A stretch of 64,000 nucleotides of DNA, from assembly GCA_008704415.1 (NCBI GenBank), contig VXIS01000030.1, positions 1 through 64,000 of the forward strand, given 5' to 3'. Position numbers and translations under genes: made by a program. This DNA comes from Sphaerosporella brunnea. Taxonomy: Eukaryota; Ascomycota; Pezizomycetes; Pezizales; Pyronemataceae. Positions 33,355 through 43,256 of this stretch are shown here, one piece after another. Numbering within the stretch: the first letter of the stretch is position 1; each line of letters starts with the position of its first letter. The notes beneath the pieces were generated by a model. That model ran no database searches, was not told the DNA's origin, and saw only the letters and a list, made by a program, of their open reading frames with translations.

Positions 33355-34016
33355 TCATCCCCTAAAAAACCCCAACCGCCTCTCCTCCAACACGCGGACA
33401 ATCGGCCGGTGGATACCGGCCTCGCGGAGCCTTGTCCGCAGTGACGCACGGCCAAAGTCAGCCCTCCCCAGAGCCCCTGGCACTGGCTTTGCAAGCTCGG
33501 CCAGGTCACGGACAACTATCAACGTTAACATCTTGCAACACTCGAGAACAGCCGCCACTTACAATTGTCCGCATCGCGGTAAAAGCAGTTTCGGCCCATC
33601 CGGATGCGGCCGAATTTGTCGGCCGCTGGGCTTGCTGGCCAAAACGTGGTCCACAGGACACCTGACATGGTGTTGGGGCGGCGACGAGGGAAGTTCCGAC
33701 GCAGCCATAGCTCCTCCTCACTGGGAGTCGCCGGAGGAGACCCGGTGGTCGGATCCACCGCGTTGCCGGCGGTGTGTGGTGGCGGAAGTGCGGAGGTGGG
33801 CTCGTCGTTGCTCTCGGAATCGGAATCGTCGTCCCCCGTAAGGTCAATGGGATTGGCTGCGGTGCCGGATCCGGCCGTCTTCTGCTTCTTGCAGAAGCGT
33901 GGGCAGGGAGTCGGGTTGTACTCGTCGTCGTCGTCGCTGTCGGAGGATGGGGAACGCGAGCGTTTTTGGGAGGTGTGTGGTGGCGGCGGGTTGTGTGCGA
34001 TTTTGGGTGTCGTCAT
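33355..34016 (-). CDS. Hypothetical protein with a SUMO-interacting-like motif, two exons, about 204 aa
   Basis: Minus strand, exon 1 34016-33563 and exon 2 33515-33355. The 47-nt intron has a perfect GTAAGT donor, a TTAAC branch motif and a TAG acceptor, and it keeps frame. The N-terminal half is disordered: Pro-rich, Ser/Asp-rich (SSDSDDDDEY), a basic FCKKQK patch, and NPIDLTGDDDSDSE, which fits the hydrophobic-then-acidic pattern of a SUMO-interacting motif. The C-terminal 90 residues look folded (DKFGRIRMGRNCFYRDADNF, then VRDLAELAKPVP and RASLRTRLREAGIHRPIVRV). A TATA box (tatataaatac-like) precedes the ATG on the minus strand at about 34066. The family is not recognised; a nuclear role is suggested by the motif only. 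Confidence 0.6.
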
Positions 34017-34059
34017 GGTGGTGGTTGGGTGCAAGGATTGTGGTCGAGAGCTTGTTAAA

Positions 34060-34072
34060 TGTCGTATTTATA
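34060..34072 (-). promoter_or_regulatory. TATA box of the 33.4-34.0 kb gene
   Basis: The minus-strand string catataaatac lies about 45-55 bp upstream of the ATG at 34016, a usual place for a fungal TATA box. No other elements are assigned. Confidence 0.5.
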
Positions 34073-36127
34073 TGCAGGTTGGAACGCAGACTGCGCGGCC
34101 CCATTCACGCTCATCGTGGGTCCGGTTGCCATTGACGCTGGGCTGGCGCTGCTCCTGATGTCACTCGGTTTTGCGGACCCAGCTGCGATGCCTATGATAA
34201 CGCACGCGCACTGATAAATCACGTTGAGCACGCACAAACTTGCCCACAGCAAGGGTTACGCCACTCAGGTGTATCGTGCTGCTGTGGGGTCACCGGCCGG
34301 CAGTCTTCACCACTAGCCACTGTTCTCTTGGTCGCTGATAGCTCACGAGCACACTTTTATGGGGTATTCGAAGGACAGCATCCATGAGGAAAGTAGAGAG
34401 TGCACCTGGTGTTGTGACCTCAAGGTGCGGAGAACTCTCATTATGAAAGCGATCGTTTGGCGTTGTCGGACGTCCAATGTTGATACTATCATTCAGGATG
34501 GTGAGAGCACCGCCGGCGCCAATGGATGACGCGCCGGAGAACCTCCGACAACTGAAGCCACGCGTTCAAAACCTCGCTCGGCTGCAGGTAATGGTCATGC
34601 ACCGCCAATACCACACATACCGATGGACCATCAATAGCAGGACCTAAAAATGCAGCTGCTCTTCCACTGCAACAACGCCGACCGCGAGTTCCTAGCCTCC
34701 TTCGTCAACCACACTTATACCCCCAGATCGCAAGATGCTATTCATCGTACATGCACAACACAAGCGATCGTAGATGATGATAGATGTATGGACGCTTATC
34801 ATTTTTTGTTTCTGATAGATCGGCGACAGTGAGAGCTCAAGGTTGCGCCTTGGTTGACAACACTCTTAGTATTCAACGCATAATGGCATCAATTATTGTC
34901 GCATAATATAGACATACCGCCATACAGAGTGCGCAGAACCCTCCGAAACCAGTCTTCAGTCGGAGGCTGGCCTCCGCATACCGCAAGCTCCTCTCGGTAT
35001 GATTGGCGTCCAAAGTTGTCTCTACCGCCCTCTGTCTTCATTCAGATCTCTAACCACCCCCGTAAAAGGGCCATCACGCTATGAACAGCGCTTCAGTGGT
35101 TCTCCTTGAGGGTCAAAATGCAGATCCAAGTACCGCCCGCGATTTTCGATGTTGCTATGATTATACTCAATGTCCGCTAAAACTGAATTTTTCAGCACTG
35201 TAGCTGTTTCCGTGTCTGTCTGGAAATGTCTGTTGAACAGGCATTGTTGAAACCCGGGCAGAGCTGAGTCAGACTCCACCCCGGCTCGAGTATATCGCTT
35301 GTGGGCGGATGAAAGCAGCTGCGGCTGCAGGAGCCCTGTGGCGATTGAAGTCCCGGTCATCGCAGCATGATCTTGTAGGCGTGCGTTCATGGTGTAGGTG
35401 TTAACTCCGCGCTGTCATGATAGATAGTGATGCAGCAGGAGGCGCAGGGCAGGGTCAAAATGTGTCGGAGAAGGTAGCCAAGGGAGGTCCCGCCGTGTGG
35501 GCAGGTCGGGCGGGGTGGCTCTGTTTGTAATCAAGTTGCTTCTCTGTATGCACCCGCGAACGATCATGACAGATCCCCACCCTTTCCCTTTCTACCCCGT
35601 GATTGATGCTATCTCATGGGTAACGGTAGCTCAAAGACAACGTTTTGCGCCCGCGCAATAAGTCGTGCAACTGCGAGTCGAGGTGGGTATGACCGTTCCA
35701 ACAAAGACTGAACAAGCGGACTACAAGCGGCATCCGGGAGAAGCCTTTTAAAGTTTAAAGCCTCAACCACCGCATGTCACATTTGGCAGATTCATTGCCA
35801 CACAAATACCGGCCGGACAGTATGTTGCTGTTGGGTCACGGCGCAACCAGCCGCGCTGTTGCTTTCAATCCGGCGTTTGCGTGCCGGAGTTCGATTTCGC
35901 TCCTCCCAAGGAGAATCTTCGTTCTGCGGAGTTGCATGAGATTTGAATTGTCCACAGTCATCAGGAGGTTATCTGTGCGCTGCAAAAAGCTGAAGAATCT
36001 TATGAACACACAGATACATACTCGTGGAACGGTCAGACAACCACATCACAGAAAACCTATATAACAGAGGGACGGTTGACAACCATCAAAGGAGTTGTGA
36101 CAACACACAAGGTAGAACAGAATCCAA
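34073..36127. other. About 2 kb without a recognised gene
   Basis: Short frames only; no motifs or element ends recognised. Confidence 0.35.
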
Positions 36128-36243
36128 AAAAAAAAAAGTCAGGGGCACCGGTTTTCCTACCAGCAAACGGGAGTCAAACCGCGGGCCTGCAGGTAAGGCT
36201 AACAAAGGGATTATTACACTCTAACCCACTGAACTAGAGACGC
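36128..36243 (-). ncRNA. tRNA-like pol III unit (pseudo-tRNA or SINE head)
   Basis: On the minus strand an A-box-like TAGTTCAGTGG is followed by an anticodon-like arm (stem TAATA/TGTTA with 7-nt loop ATCCCTT), a hairpin GCCTtacctgcAGGC resembling a long variable arm, and a B-box-like GGTTTGACTCC. A run of eleven T (36128-36138 region) would end pol III transcription. The T-stem does not pair well and no proper acceptor stem closes, so this is not a good functional tRNA. A tRNA-derived SINE head or a decayed class II tRNA are the options. Confidence 0.4.
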
Positions 36244-37330
36244 TGGTACGATCAGTCTCGCATCACTCTGCCTGATGAGCATTCCCGTGCTAACATTCAT
36301 CGGCGCCACTCAATCTCACTCTCCTGCGTAATTGAAATCGTAGCTCCCGATGCTCTGTGGGCAAAGCCTGGCAGCATATGCCGTTCTTTCCTGCGAGTCT
36401 TCAGCATGTGCTCATCCATCGCCAGTCTGTTCTTCCGGAATGCAGGTGGTGACGAGTTTATAGACAATGGCTGCCGTATGACAAGATCCTCTTTCGTGAC
36501 TTGGCCCCGCACACAACTCGGCGTCAAGCAATACAATTTTATCGACGGAGCACAGCCTAGCGATGGACGACAGGCACGAGTCAGCTCTGGATCTTCCCTG
36601 ACTCGCTTCCTCAGGCCGAGCCGCCCCAACAAAAGCACATCTGACGGCGCGGTTTAGTCTAGCAGAATCGGTCTCAGATAGCAGGGGATTGTACAGCGCC
36701 TGAAGTTGGGGAGTTAAATCGGTTGGGATTACCAGTGGGAGGAGGCGAAGTGTGCACCATTGGTTCTCATGTTTCGGGCCGGGTCCTATTGCATGATTTT
36801 GTCTCTTCCGGGGCTGTCTCCCGCTGTCAGCACACCGCCACTCGACTTTCCTGTTTCTTCTTTCCTTTCCAGCCGGCCTGCTGGCAAAAAAAACCGTTGG
36901 ATGGCCCCGGCTCGGGCTTGCGGATTGAGCTTTTGCCTGGAGCTTAGTCAGCTCCTGTCTCTCACTACTGTATTGATCGTTGTGCGTGGTCCATCACTGG
37001 TCACCGGGGCTGTTCCACAGTCAAAACCAGACCTGTTTCACCGTGTGCGTCTTCCAGTAATATTCGATGTCCCCGGAGCGCTGTACTGCCTGAGAAATAT
37101 ATCAAGATCGAGTTAAAACCGTCATTGATTGAATCACTACTCAAACAAAAAGCATATTAACGGGCGCCACTGTGAGAGTGGTTCCTTGGTCATGCTCAGT
37201 GGCAAAGACTGCGACAAAAACAAACACGACCCAGATGTTCTTACCGAATTCTTCATGTTCTTCTGTGCAGGAATAGGAACCGCCTCGGAGCCACCCGGGT
37301 CCTGCAAATCATTGGAGTCTCTCTTATCTT
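36244..37330. other. About 1.1 kb without a recognised gene
   Basis: Contains the third copy (about 36468-36535) of the dispersed block also seen at 32394 and 32838. No gene recognised. Confidence 0.3.
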
Positions 37331-37357
37331 CACCAATATCTTCCCCTGGTTTGACCT

Positions 37358-37810
37358 GTGTTGAACGTGAAGGAAGTCCTGCCAGCGAGCTTCGATTTCC
37401 GCAACATGGAAGCTATCCATTTCGACGCTTGTGACGAAGACGAAGAAGACTACAGTCTTTGCGACATCAAGGAGATTCTCGACCACAAGAAGATTGACGT
37501 TATCGATTACTGGTATGTCTCTTGGGAGAATTATGGACCAGAGAACAATTTTTGGAAGCCTGATGAGAATATACGCGACACTGGCGCAGATTGCATCCAG
37601 GAATTTCTTTCGAAGAGAGCTCAGGACTATACCTCCACTGCAGTCACTCTTCCGCTCGATTTTTTCGTTCCTTCTGATGATTCTTTCTGTTCCTCTCCTA
37701 TGTCTTCTATTGCTTTTTATGATTTTGATGTGACTTTCAACTGTTTTTTAAGGGGAAGTGTAAGATTATTACACTTACTATGGTTTGTCTCTTACGTATT
37801 TCCTTACTAA
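37358..37810 (+). pseudogene. Chromodomain end of gypsy integrase
   Basis: The frame carries YSLCDIKEILDHKKIDVIDY followed by WYVSWENYGPENNFWKPDEN, a chromodomain: an aromatic start, the YWVKW-like strand, an NxxWxP-like end and a C-terminal helix (CIQEFLSKRA). The frame then crosses the polypurine tract into the LTR, so its last residues are not meaningful. Catalytic integrase sequence is not seen upstream. Confidence 0.7.
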
Positions 37811-38213
37811 AGCTATAAACTAGATCACAGTAACGATTATGATGTCATTATTCTTCGAGTTTCTTTTACTTTGTTTACCACGTCATTTTGGAATCTTCTA
37901 GTTTTCGCAAGGCAGACTGTGTAGGTCTTATAACCATCATTTCCTTGTTTACCAAATTGTTATGACATCATGTATTTGGCATCGTTGGCTATAAAAGCTG
38001 CGAGCTTTTCCTACATTCATTCTTTTTCTCTTTTTTCAATACGGCCTTTCGAGCAGCCCCGATTGTATCGACTATCATCCAATAAATACTGAGTTAATCA
38101 GTGACCTGTTTTCAAGTATCCTCCTGGTATTTATTAAGTCTGATACACAAAAGGTTCTGAGTTTATTTGCATCTGTGAAATAGTGGATCTTATAAGCTCA
38201 CGAAAAGGTTACA
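37759..38213 (+). repeat. 3' LTR of gypsy family B
   Basis: A 455-bp LTR; TGTAAGATT start and GGTTACA end. Contains the string gctataaaagctgc (TATA-like) at about 37989 and aataaatactg near 38090, which fit promoter and poly(A) signals. Confidence 0.8.
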
Positions 38214-38739
38214 GGACGCCCCTTAACCTCCAGTGCAAAACTGTTTTGAGGCGCCCATCCGACCGCTACATCGCTACCGCAGACGCGTCCCATGAACCAG
38301 TCCTTATTATCATCGTCCAGGACCTCACGCACCTGACCATTGTTGACCTGCAACTCGGCCTCGTCCTTCTTGGTGGGGGCGAACGCGCAAGTGACCACGA
38401 ATTTTGCGATCTCCAGCTTCTCGCGGGAGCGCCCAAGGCTCTGCTGGATGGTGGCGTGGTCCTCGTCGGTGACGAGGGAGCTGGTGTGGAGTAACTCCAG
38501 CTCCTGTGATGAAGGGGGTTAGGTATGCTTGGGAAGAGGCAAGGGACGGGTAGTCCTGTGAACGGGTCGGGGCGCCCCGACGGGGCACGGGGCGCCACGG
38601 GGTGGCGGCTGCCCCGACGGACCCCGATCCCCCCGCCGCGCCCCGGTCGCCCCGTCGACAACCCGGCCACCCCGTCGCTGCCCCGGCCACCCCGTCGGCA
38701 CCCCGGATACCCCGTCAGACCTCGACCACGTCGAGCGCT

Positions 38740-39154
38740 CGGAAAGCCGATTGGCGACCTGCGGATGCAATGTCAGCGGAGGTTTGGGCCGACCGCTTCC
38801 AGTCTAACTCTCTCCTCTGGTGGCGTGAGAGCGACCAATACCTATTTCCACGCCTCGCTTTGATGGCAAAAGACTATTTCTCAGCCCAAGGTACGTAAAT
38901 GATCGTGACCTCTGGTTTGCGCTCCCAGGCTAAGCTACATAACTTCAGCATCAACGGCACCGTCTGAACGAGCCTTTTCATCTGCCGGGAACGCCCAAGG
39001 CCCACATCAGGCCGCTATGTCTCAGGAAACCCTTCAAGCGCTTGTCACGCTTCGAGCTTGGTGGAAACCAGGTGTCTTGGGATTTGATTCAGTGTTGGAA
39101 ACGTACCGGCAGTACTTGGAGGGAGAGGGAACACGGGCCCTTGAGGAGGAGTAG
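38740..39154 (+). pseudogene. hAT transposase C-terminal dimerisation domain, with intron
   Basis: VWADRFQSNSLLWWRESDQY then LFPRLALMAKDYFSAQ; intron 38891-38948 (gtacgt...cttcag); then ASTAPSERAFSSAGN and a helical end, stop at 39154. The W-W...FP.LA..A.D and APSERAFS.AG pattern is the hAT family dimerisation block. The catalytic part and BED finger are absent. Confidence 0.8.
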
Positions 39155-39239
39155 AATTTGACCGTGCATTTGTAACGTAATGACATGTTCTTCAATATTA
39201 AGTGTTATGGCCGTCGATGCCCTACATAAACCAGTCTCC

Positions 39240-39435
39240 CCTTGCCGCCGCCGCGGTGAACCCCGTCGCACCCCGATCCACCCCGCCCAACCCCGATCCA
39301 CCCCGCCCAACCCCGATCCACCCCGTCCAGCCCCGGTGCACCCCGCCTTGCCCCGTCCAGCCCCGGTGCACCCCGCCTTGCCCCGACCTACCCCGTCGCG
39401 CCCCGCCCGCCCGCGCCCCGACCCGTCGCCCCGTT
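39240..39435. repeat. GC-rich minisatellite (right subterminal hAT repeats)
   Basis: Imperfect tandem units of 10-12 bp built on ccaccccg(c/t)c and ccccggtg. A related but inverted-biased set lies at 38567-38725. Both sit inside the hAT TIRs, so they belong to that element. Confidence 0.7.
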
Positions 39436-39929
39436 CACAGCACTAGGGACGGGACTTACGGCCAGCAGACGCTGGGGAGAGAGGCTTTGTACAGGGAGTT
39501 GTTGTTGAGCGGTGAGGTCATGGTGTTTGCTGTGTTGTGGGAAGGGAGTAATCGTCGAGGTTATCGTTGTAGTTGTAGGTTTTGTGGTAACTTTTCGACT
39601 GCAGACTGTTCGCGGTGTCCCTAATGCGTGCGGAGAGGGTTTGCGGAATGAAGCTTGGGGTGCAACGCGGTCTTGGCCCTGGTAAGTGACGTTTTTGCAG
39701 GTTGTTTTGCACCCCAAAATCTGGGAATTGACGCACGGATTGCGTTTATTGCAGGAGGCAGCTCGAGTTCGATCGTAGCTCTCTGGTTGAATCCCTCTCG
39801 CGCTGCTAGAAAATGCTGGGTAGCATGTATCCCATGGAACGTAGGTATTGGCGATGCCAAATACTGATGGACAGCCGTGTACAACCATTCCCGGACAGGA
39901 AATTCGAATCATGCCTATGCGTATATATA

Positions 39930-40521
39930 CAAGTGAACATCCGTGTGGTGACCACACGGCGACCCATGATAGGTTCGGCTTCACTCAATTTTTAATGGCG
40001 TAGAATAAGGTTGAAAGGTATGTGTATTATGGTAGCGCTTCCCCACTGCGTATCACTCAGGAAAAGGTAGGGTAAATTTTCCGTGTTGCGCTGAAGTGTT
40101 CTATTTCTATCTATGTAATGCAGTTGGTGCGGCGTTTTCCGGTGGCGTTTTCCGCTGCCATTTTCCGGTGGCTCAAGCCTAAGTTTCCGACCTTCGGATT
40201 TTGGAGCGCAGCGACTGCATCGCTCTACCATTTTTGAGCGGAGCTGTGGAGGAGCTGTAGCGACGACACTGCGGGCGACTACCCTGCTGTACAAACTCCT
40301 AGATTTGTAGATAGTTGTGAACTGGTATAGAATTGTATTCATCCGTCTGGGTGCTAGCGGTGAAGTGAGACGGTCTTGCCTCCTCAACTCCAACGGACTA
40401 CCTCCTCTCTTTGCTTTACTGCGCCGTGTTTCACACACATACGCCCTGACTGCAACTTTACATTAAGTGGCGCTGTACTAATAACTCCACGCCGTGTGGT
40501 CACCACACGGCTGTTCACTAG
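39930..40521. mobile_element. MITE with TA target duplication and palindromic TIR core
   Basis: 592 bp flanked by TA (39928-39929 and 40522-40523). The TIR, about 33 bp with two mismatches, begins CAAGTGAACATCCGTG on the left and CTAGTGAACAGCCGTG (complement) on the right. Each TIR contains a perfect palindrome around CCGTGTGGT/ACCACACGG. No coding capacity. TA duplication suggests mobilisation by a Tc1/mariner-superfamily transposase, but the TIRs differ from those of the neighbouring pogo element. Confidence 0.75.
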
Positions 40522-40763
40522 TAAAATTTATGAGCCACTTGCAGGCTACAGTACACAGTGGACTGTGGTACCGTTAAGCTTCCTTGCCTGACGTCCTCTG
40601 GTAAAGCGAGTCACCAGGACCCGTGAAACCAAGATGAGCTGTACCTAACTTCTGGCTCGGTCAAACCGCCCGTCACCGACCTGCTACGGAGCACACAGCG
40701 TGGTGAATCCGGTGGTCACGTGCCTCACAGCAGCGACATGGTGGATATCCGAGCATCGCCATA

Positions 40764-43005
40764 ACGTAAATCACGGGGAAGCGAGACATCCACTAGAAGC
40801 GAGACAAGGTCTGTGCGGCTCGGCGTCCGTGCGCCCCCCCCCCCAAAAATGCGTCAATTACCCATCTACAAACAATCTGAAGATACCAAAAGAAAGAGAA
40901 AGAGAAGGAGAATCAACCCTGGTGGTGGTATTAGCTATTGGCTGTTAGAGGGGTTGGTAGGAGGGTTACCTTCCGCGACCTTAGTTGCCTAGCCAGGGTA
41001 CTTGGACCCGCCGGTGTCGGGGACTCCATTCGATAGCGAGGGTTGTGTTCATCCTCAGAAGAGGATACAAGGGACTCATACTCATCTGAGGAGCTACTGA
41101 TAACGGGTTTGGGGGTTGCTGGGTCGGGGGTTGTTGCGGGTAAACCTTCAAATCTAACCGTTACACGAGACCTCCGGCCCTTACCCATCTTTGCTGCCGC
41201 TGCGGCCTTGTCTGCTGTCTTTTGAGCTGCCGCCTGCTTTTTCTCAGCGGCGGCGGCTGTGCGAGCTTGCTTCCTAGCCTCCTTTGCTGCCACCTCATCC
41301 TCCCTTTCCTTAATCTCCTCCACAATCTCTGTAGCAGTCAAAACCCCACTACGCTTCTCCTTACTAAACTGTCGCATGTCCTTTTTGGAAACTCGAACAT
41401 TGCGCATGGACTCTCGTAGCTGACGCATTTGGTGGTTGGCGATGTCCGTCTGAACCAAAGCATACTCAGCACTGTGGGAAAAGCGGAGAATCAGGTTGCA
41501 GATCTCCCCTTCACTAGCCTTCTTAACAAAATAGAGGGCTTGATTTGTCTGCTGGCGTAGTTCAAACTTGGTGTAAGGGGTTCGGTCAAGAGGAAAGGAA
41601 TTGTCTGACATCATCCTGTCTCTGGCGGCGGCGCGACTGATAGCGGTAGGGTTGTCTAGCTTGGAAAGGACGACACGGGCGTTGAGGGGTACAATGCCTG
41701 TACACTCAAATGCAGAGGTAATATTTTCCAAGGTATATGCCTTCGCACGGGCACGTTTGTATAGCGGGAAGAAGGTATCACGGTTGATACCGACGGAGGT
41801 AATGCGGAAGTAGTCTTCAACGGCCTTCTGGTAGTGGGTTTGCAGCTGACTAAACAGACCAACATCGAGCGGTTGTAGCAGATGAGTCGAATGAGCTGGA
41901 AGACAAAAAACCGTGATACCGTTCTGTTCGCAATATCTGAGGAAGGTGTAGTTGACATGGGATACATGTCCGTCGAGGATCAACAGTCGCTGCTTGCCAG
42001 GACAACGTGCCTTGCTTACGGGGTCGTACACCTTAGTCAGCCAGTGCATCGCCATCTTGTTGTCCGTCCACCCCTTCTGTGACACTGCAAAACGTGCATC
42101 CCCATCGTCCGCATGCACATTTTTATACCAGTCAAAGCATTGTACTGCCCCCTTAGCGATAAGAAATGAAGGGAAGACAAAGCCATCTGCCGACACTGTT
42201 TCTAACGCTGTGATGAATTCTCGCTTGCCGTCTTGCTTGGAACGTGGATTCTTTTTGCCTCGCTTGGTGATGACTTTGGTTCGCTTTGCAACACCCATAA
42301 CAAAACCCTTTTCATCGACATTGGAAATAGCGTTGGGTTCGAACTTCTCGTCTCTCATAAGCTTGGCGAGCCGGCGGAAGTGTGTCTGGATGGTGTGGGG
42401 ATCCGAAGCTAGTGCCCGTTGTTTATCTAGCCGACTAGCGAACTTCGCCGCAAGAGAATCGTGACGGTTAAGGAAACGTGTTATCCAGTTCTTCCCAATG
42501 ACGTTCTTTTGATCCTTCTGCATTTGTACCTGTCGATTTTTGGGGTCTTTGGCCATCTCCACCACCAACCCCATTAGATGATCAATGCGTGCTGGAAACC
42601 CTAGTTCATCTAGCCTTTCCAACCACCTCACAATCGCTTTCTCGGCAGCAGGGGAGAATATTTGCTCCCCCTGATGTGCCTCCTGCCTTGGCCGCCTTCC
42701 GTTCCTTCTGTGGCCTAATGATGACTTTCTAACATCACATGCCTCGGCTGCCTGGCGTAGGGTCTGATAGGTACCGTCATCGAGCCCTTTCAGGGCCATC
42801 GCGTAACGTTCCTCGAGGTTTTTCTTGGTAATGGCACTTCGTTCCTTGACTTTAGGCATATTCGCGGTGGGCTGGGTGGTTGCGAACGGGTTGCGAGCGG
42901 GTTGTGGTTGGAATGCGGGGCTTTCACAGTGTCATATAGTCACGCTTTTTTTGCTTTTTTTGCGTCTCGCTTCTAGTGGATGTCTCGCTTCCCAGTGATC
43001 TACGT
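40764..43005 (-). mobile_element. Pogo/Tigger-like DNA transposon, complete
   Basis: 2242 bp flanked by TA on both sides (40762-40763, 43006-43007). TIRs of 42 bp (40764-40805 and 42964-43005) match at 40 positions; each holds GAAGCGAGAC twice, 18 bp apart, likely transposase-binding sites. A single intact transposase ORF lies inside. This is the best candidate for a still-active element in the window. Confidence 0.93.
40931..42859 (-). CDS. Pogo-like DDE transposase, 642 aa
   Basis: Starts MPKVKERSAITKKNLEERYA. An N-terminal psq-type helix-turn-helix (about 10-55) is followed by a CENP-B/Tc5-type HTH domain (about 65-150, with GKNWITRFLNRH). The DDE catalytic core shows the three expected aspartates: NVDEKGF, LLILDGHVSH and LLQPLDVGLFSQLQ. 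The C-terminal 200 residues are helical, Ala/Lys-rich (about residues 535-570) and end in an acidic, Ser-rich tail. No stop or frameshift is visible. The enzyme would cut and paste its element at TA targets. Confidence 0.93.
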   Translation of the reverse strand: MPKVKERSAITKKNLEERYAMALKGLDDGTYQTLRQAAEACDVRKSSLGHRRNGRRPRQEAHQGEQIFSPAAEKAIVRWLERLDELGFPARIDHLMGLVVEMAKDPKNRQVQMQKDQKNVIGKNWITRFLNRHDSLAAKFASRLDKQRALASDPHTIQTHFRRLAKLMRDEKFEPNAISNVDEKGFVMGVAKRTKVITKRGKKNPRSKQDGKREFITALETVSADGFVFPSFLIAKGAVQCFDWYKNVHADDGDARFAVSQKGWTDNKMAMHWLTKVYDPVSKARCPGKQRLLILDGHVSHVNYTFLRYCEQNGITVFCLPAHSTHLLQPLDVGLFSQLQTHYQKAVEDYFRITSVGINRDTFFPLYKRARAKAYTLENITSAFECTGIVPLNARVVLSKLDNPTAISRAAARDRMMSDNSFPLDRTPYTKFELRQQTNQALYFVKKASEGEICNLILRFSHSAEYALVQTDIANHQMRQLRESMRNVRVSKKDMRQFSKEKRSGVLTATEIVEEIKEREDEVAAKEARKQARTAAAAEKKQAAAQKTADKAAAAAKMGKGRRSRVTVRFEGLPATTPDPATPKPVISSSSDEYESLVSSSEDEHNPRYRMESPTPAGPSTLARQLRSRKVTLLPTPLTANS

Positions 43006-43256
43006 TACCTCCTGATTTTTGTTTGTGCGTATTCCAACCAACACGAGAAGTTGGTTGCCGTGGAGCCGTGCCAATCCATTGCAGGATCCGCATCTGTTGC
43101 TACATGGAAGATTACCGATACCTGATCATGCATTACACGACGTATAATTTTGCAGCGGCCCGGTGAACCAGATGTTGTCCTCAGTTTGCACTATCAACTG
43201 TTGACAAGTCCAAAGAAACCTCAACTAGTGATGGACATGAGCTGAGCTGGTATGAG

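Larger units (their letters stand above)
37331..38213 (+). mobile_element. 3' end of a Ty3/gypsy (chromovirus) element, family B
   Basis: Consists of a chromodomain coding end (37358-37630), a polypurine run aaggggaag (37750-37758) and a complete 3' LTR, 37759-38213, starting TGTAAGATTATTACA and ending AAAAGGTTACA. The rest of the element upstream is missing or unrecognisable. The LTR is related to the solo LTR at 55785-56233. The insertion removed the end of the SH3 gene at 38214. Confidence 0.75.
38551..39445 (+). mobile_element. hAT element, non-autonomous, perfect 8-bp TSD
   Basis: TIRs TAGTCCTGTGAACGGG (38551) and its complement with one mismatch (ending 39445). Target duplication GGGACGGG at 38543-38550 and 39446-39453 is perfect. 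Subterminal regions are very GC-rich short repeats (ccccg-based; 38567-38725 and 39240-39435), as is usual for hAT transposase-binding zones. The middle keeps only a transposase C-terminus. Confidence 0.9.
38214..39521 (-). pseudogene. SH3 gene copy 1 (Lsb1/Pin3-like), destroyed
   Basis: Minus strand. Exon 1 39521-39460 encodes MTSPLNNNSLYKASL but has two extra bases compared with its paralogues (62 instead of 60 nt), shifting the frame. The intron donor is at 39459; an 895-bp hAT element (38551-39445) sits inside the intron. Exon 2 starts at about 38505 (ELELLHTSSLVTDEDHATIQ) and carries the SH3 domain (FVVTCAFAPTKKDEAELQVN, DWFMGRV, VGWAPQN) but is cut at 38214 by the family B LTR. This is the only copy of the array lying away from it and on the minus strand. 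Confidence 0.8.

Noticed and set aside
38567..39435. Possible CRISPR-like or telomeric satellite array of ccccg units
   Set aside because: Units are imperfect, GC-rich and confined between hAT TIRs with a target duplication; they are hAT subterminal repeats.
40833..40845. C13 homopolymer inside the pogo element as a frameshift site
   Set aside because: It lies outside the transposase ORF, between the left TIR and the stop codon.
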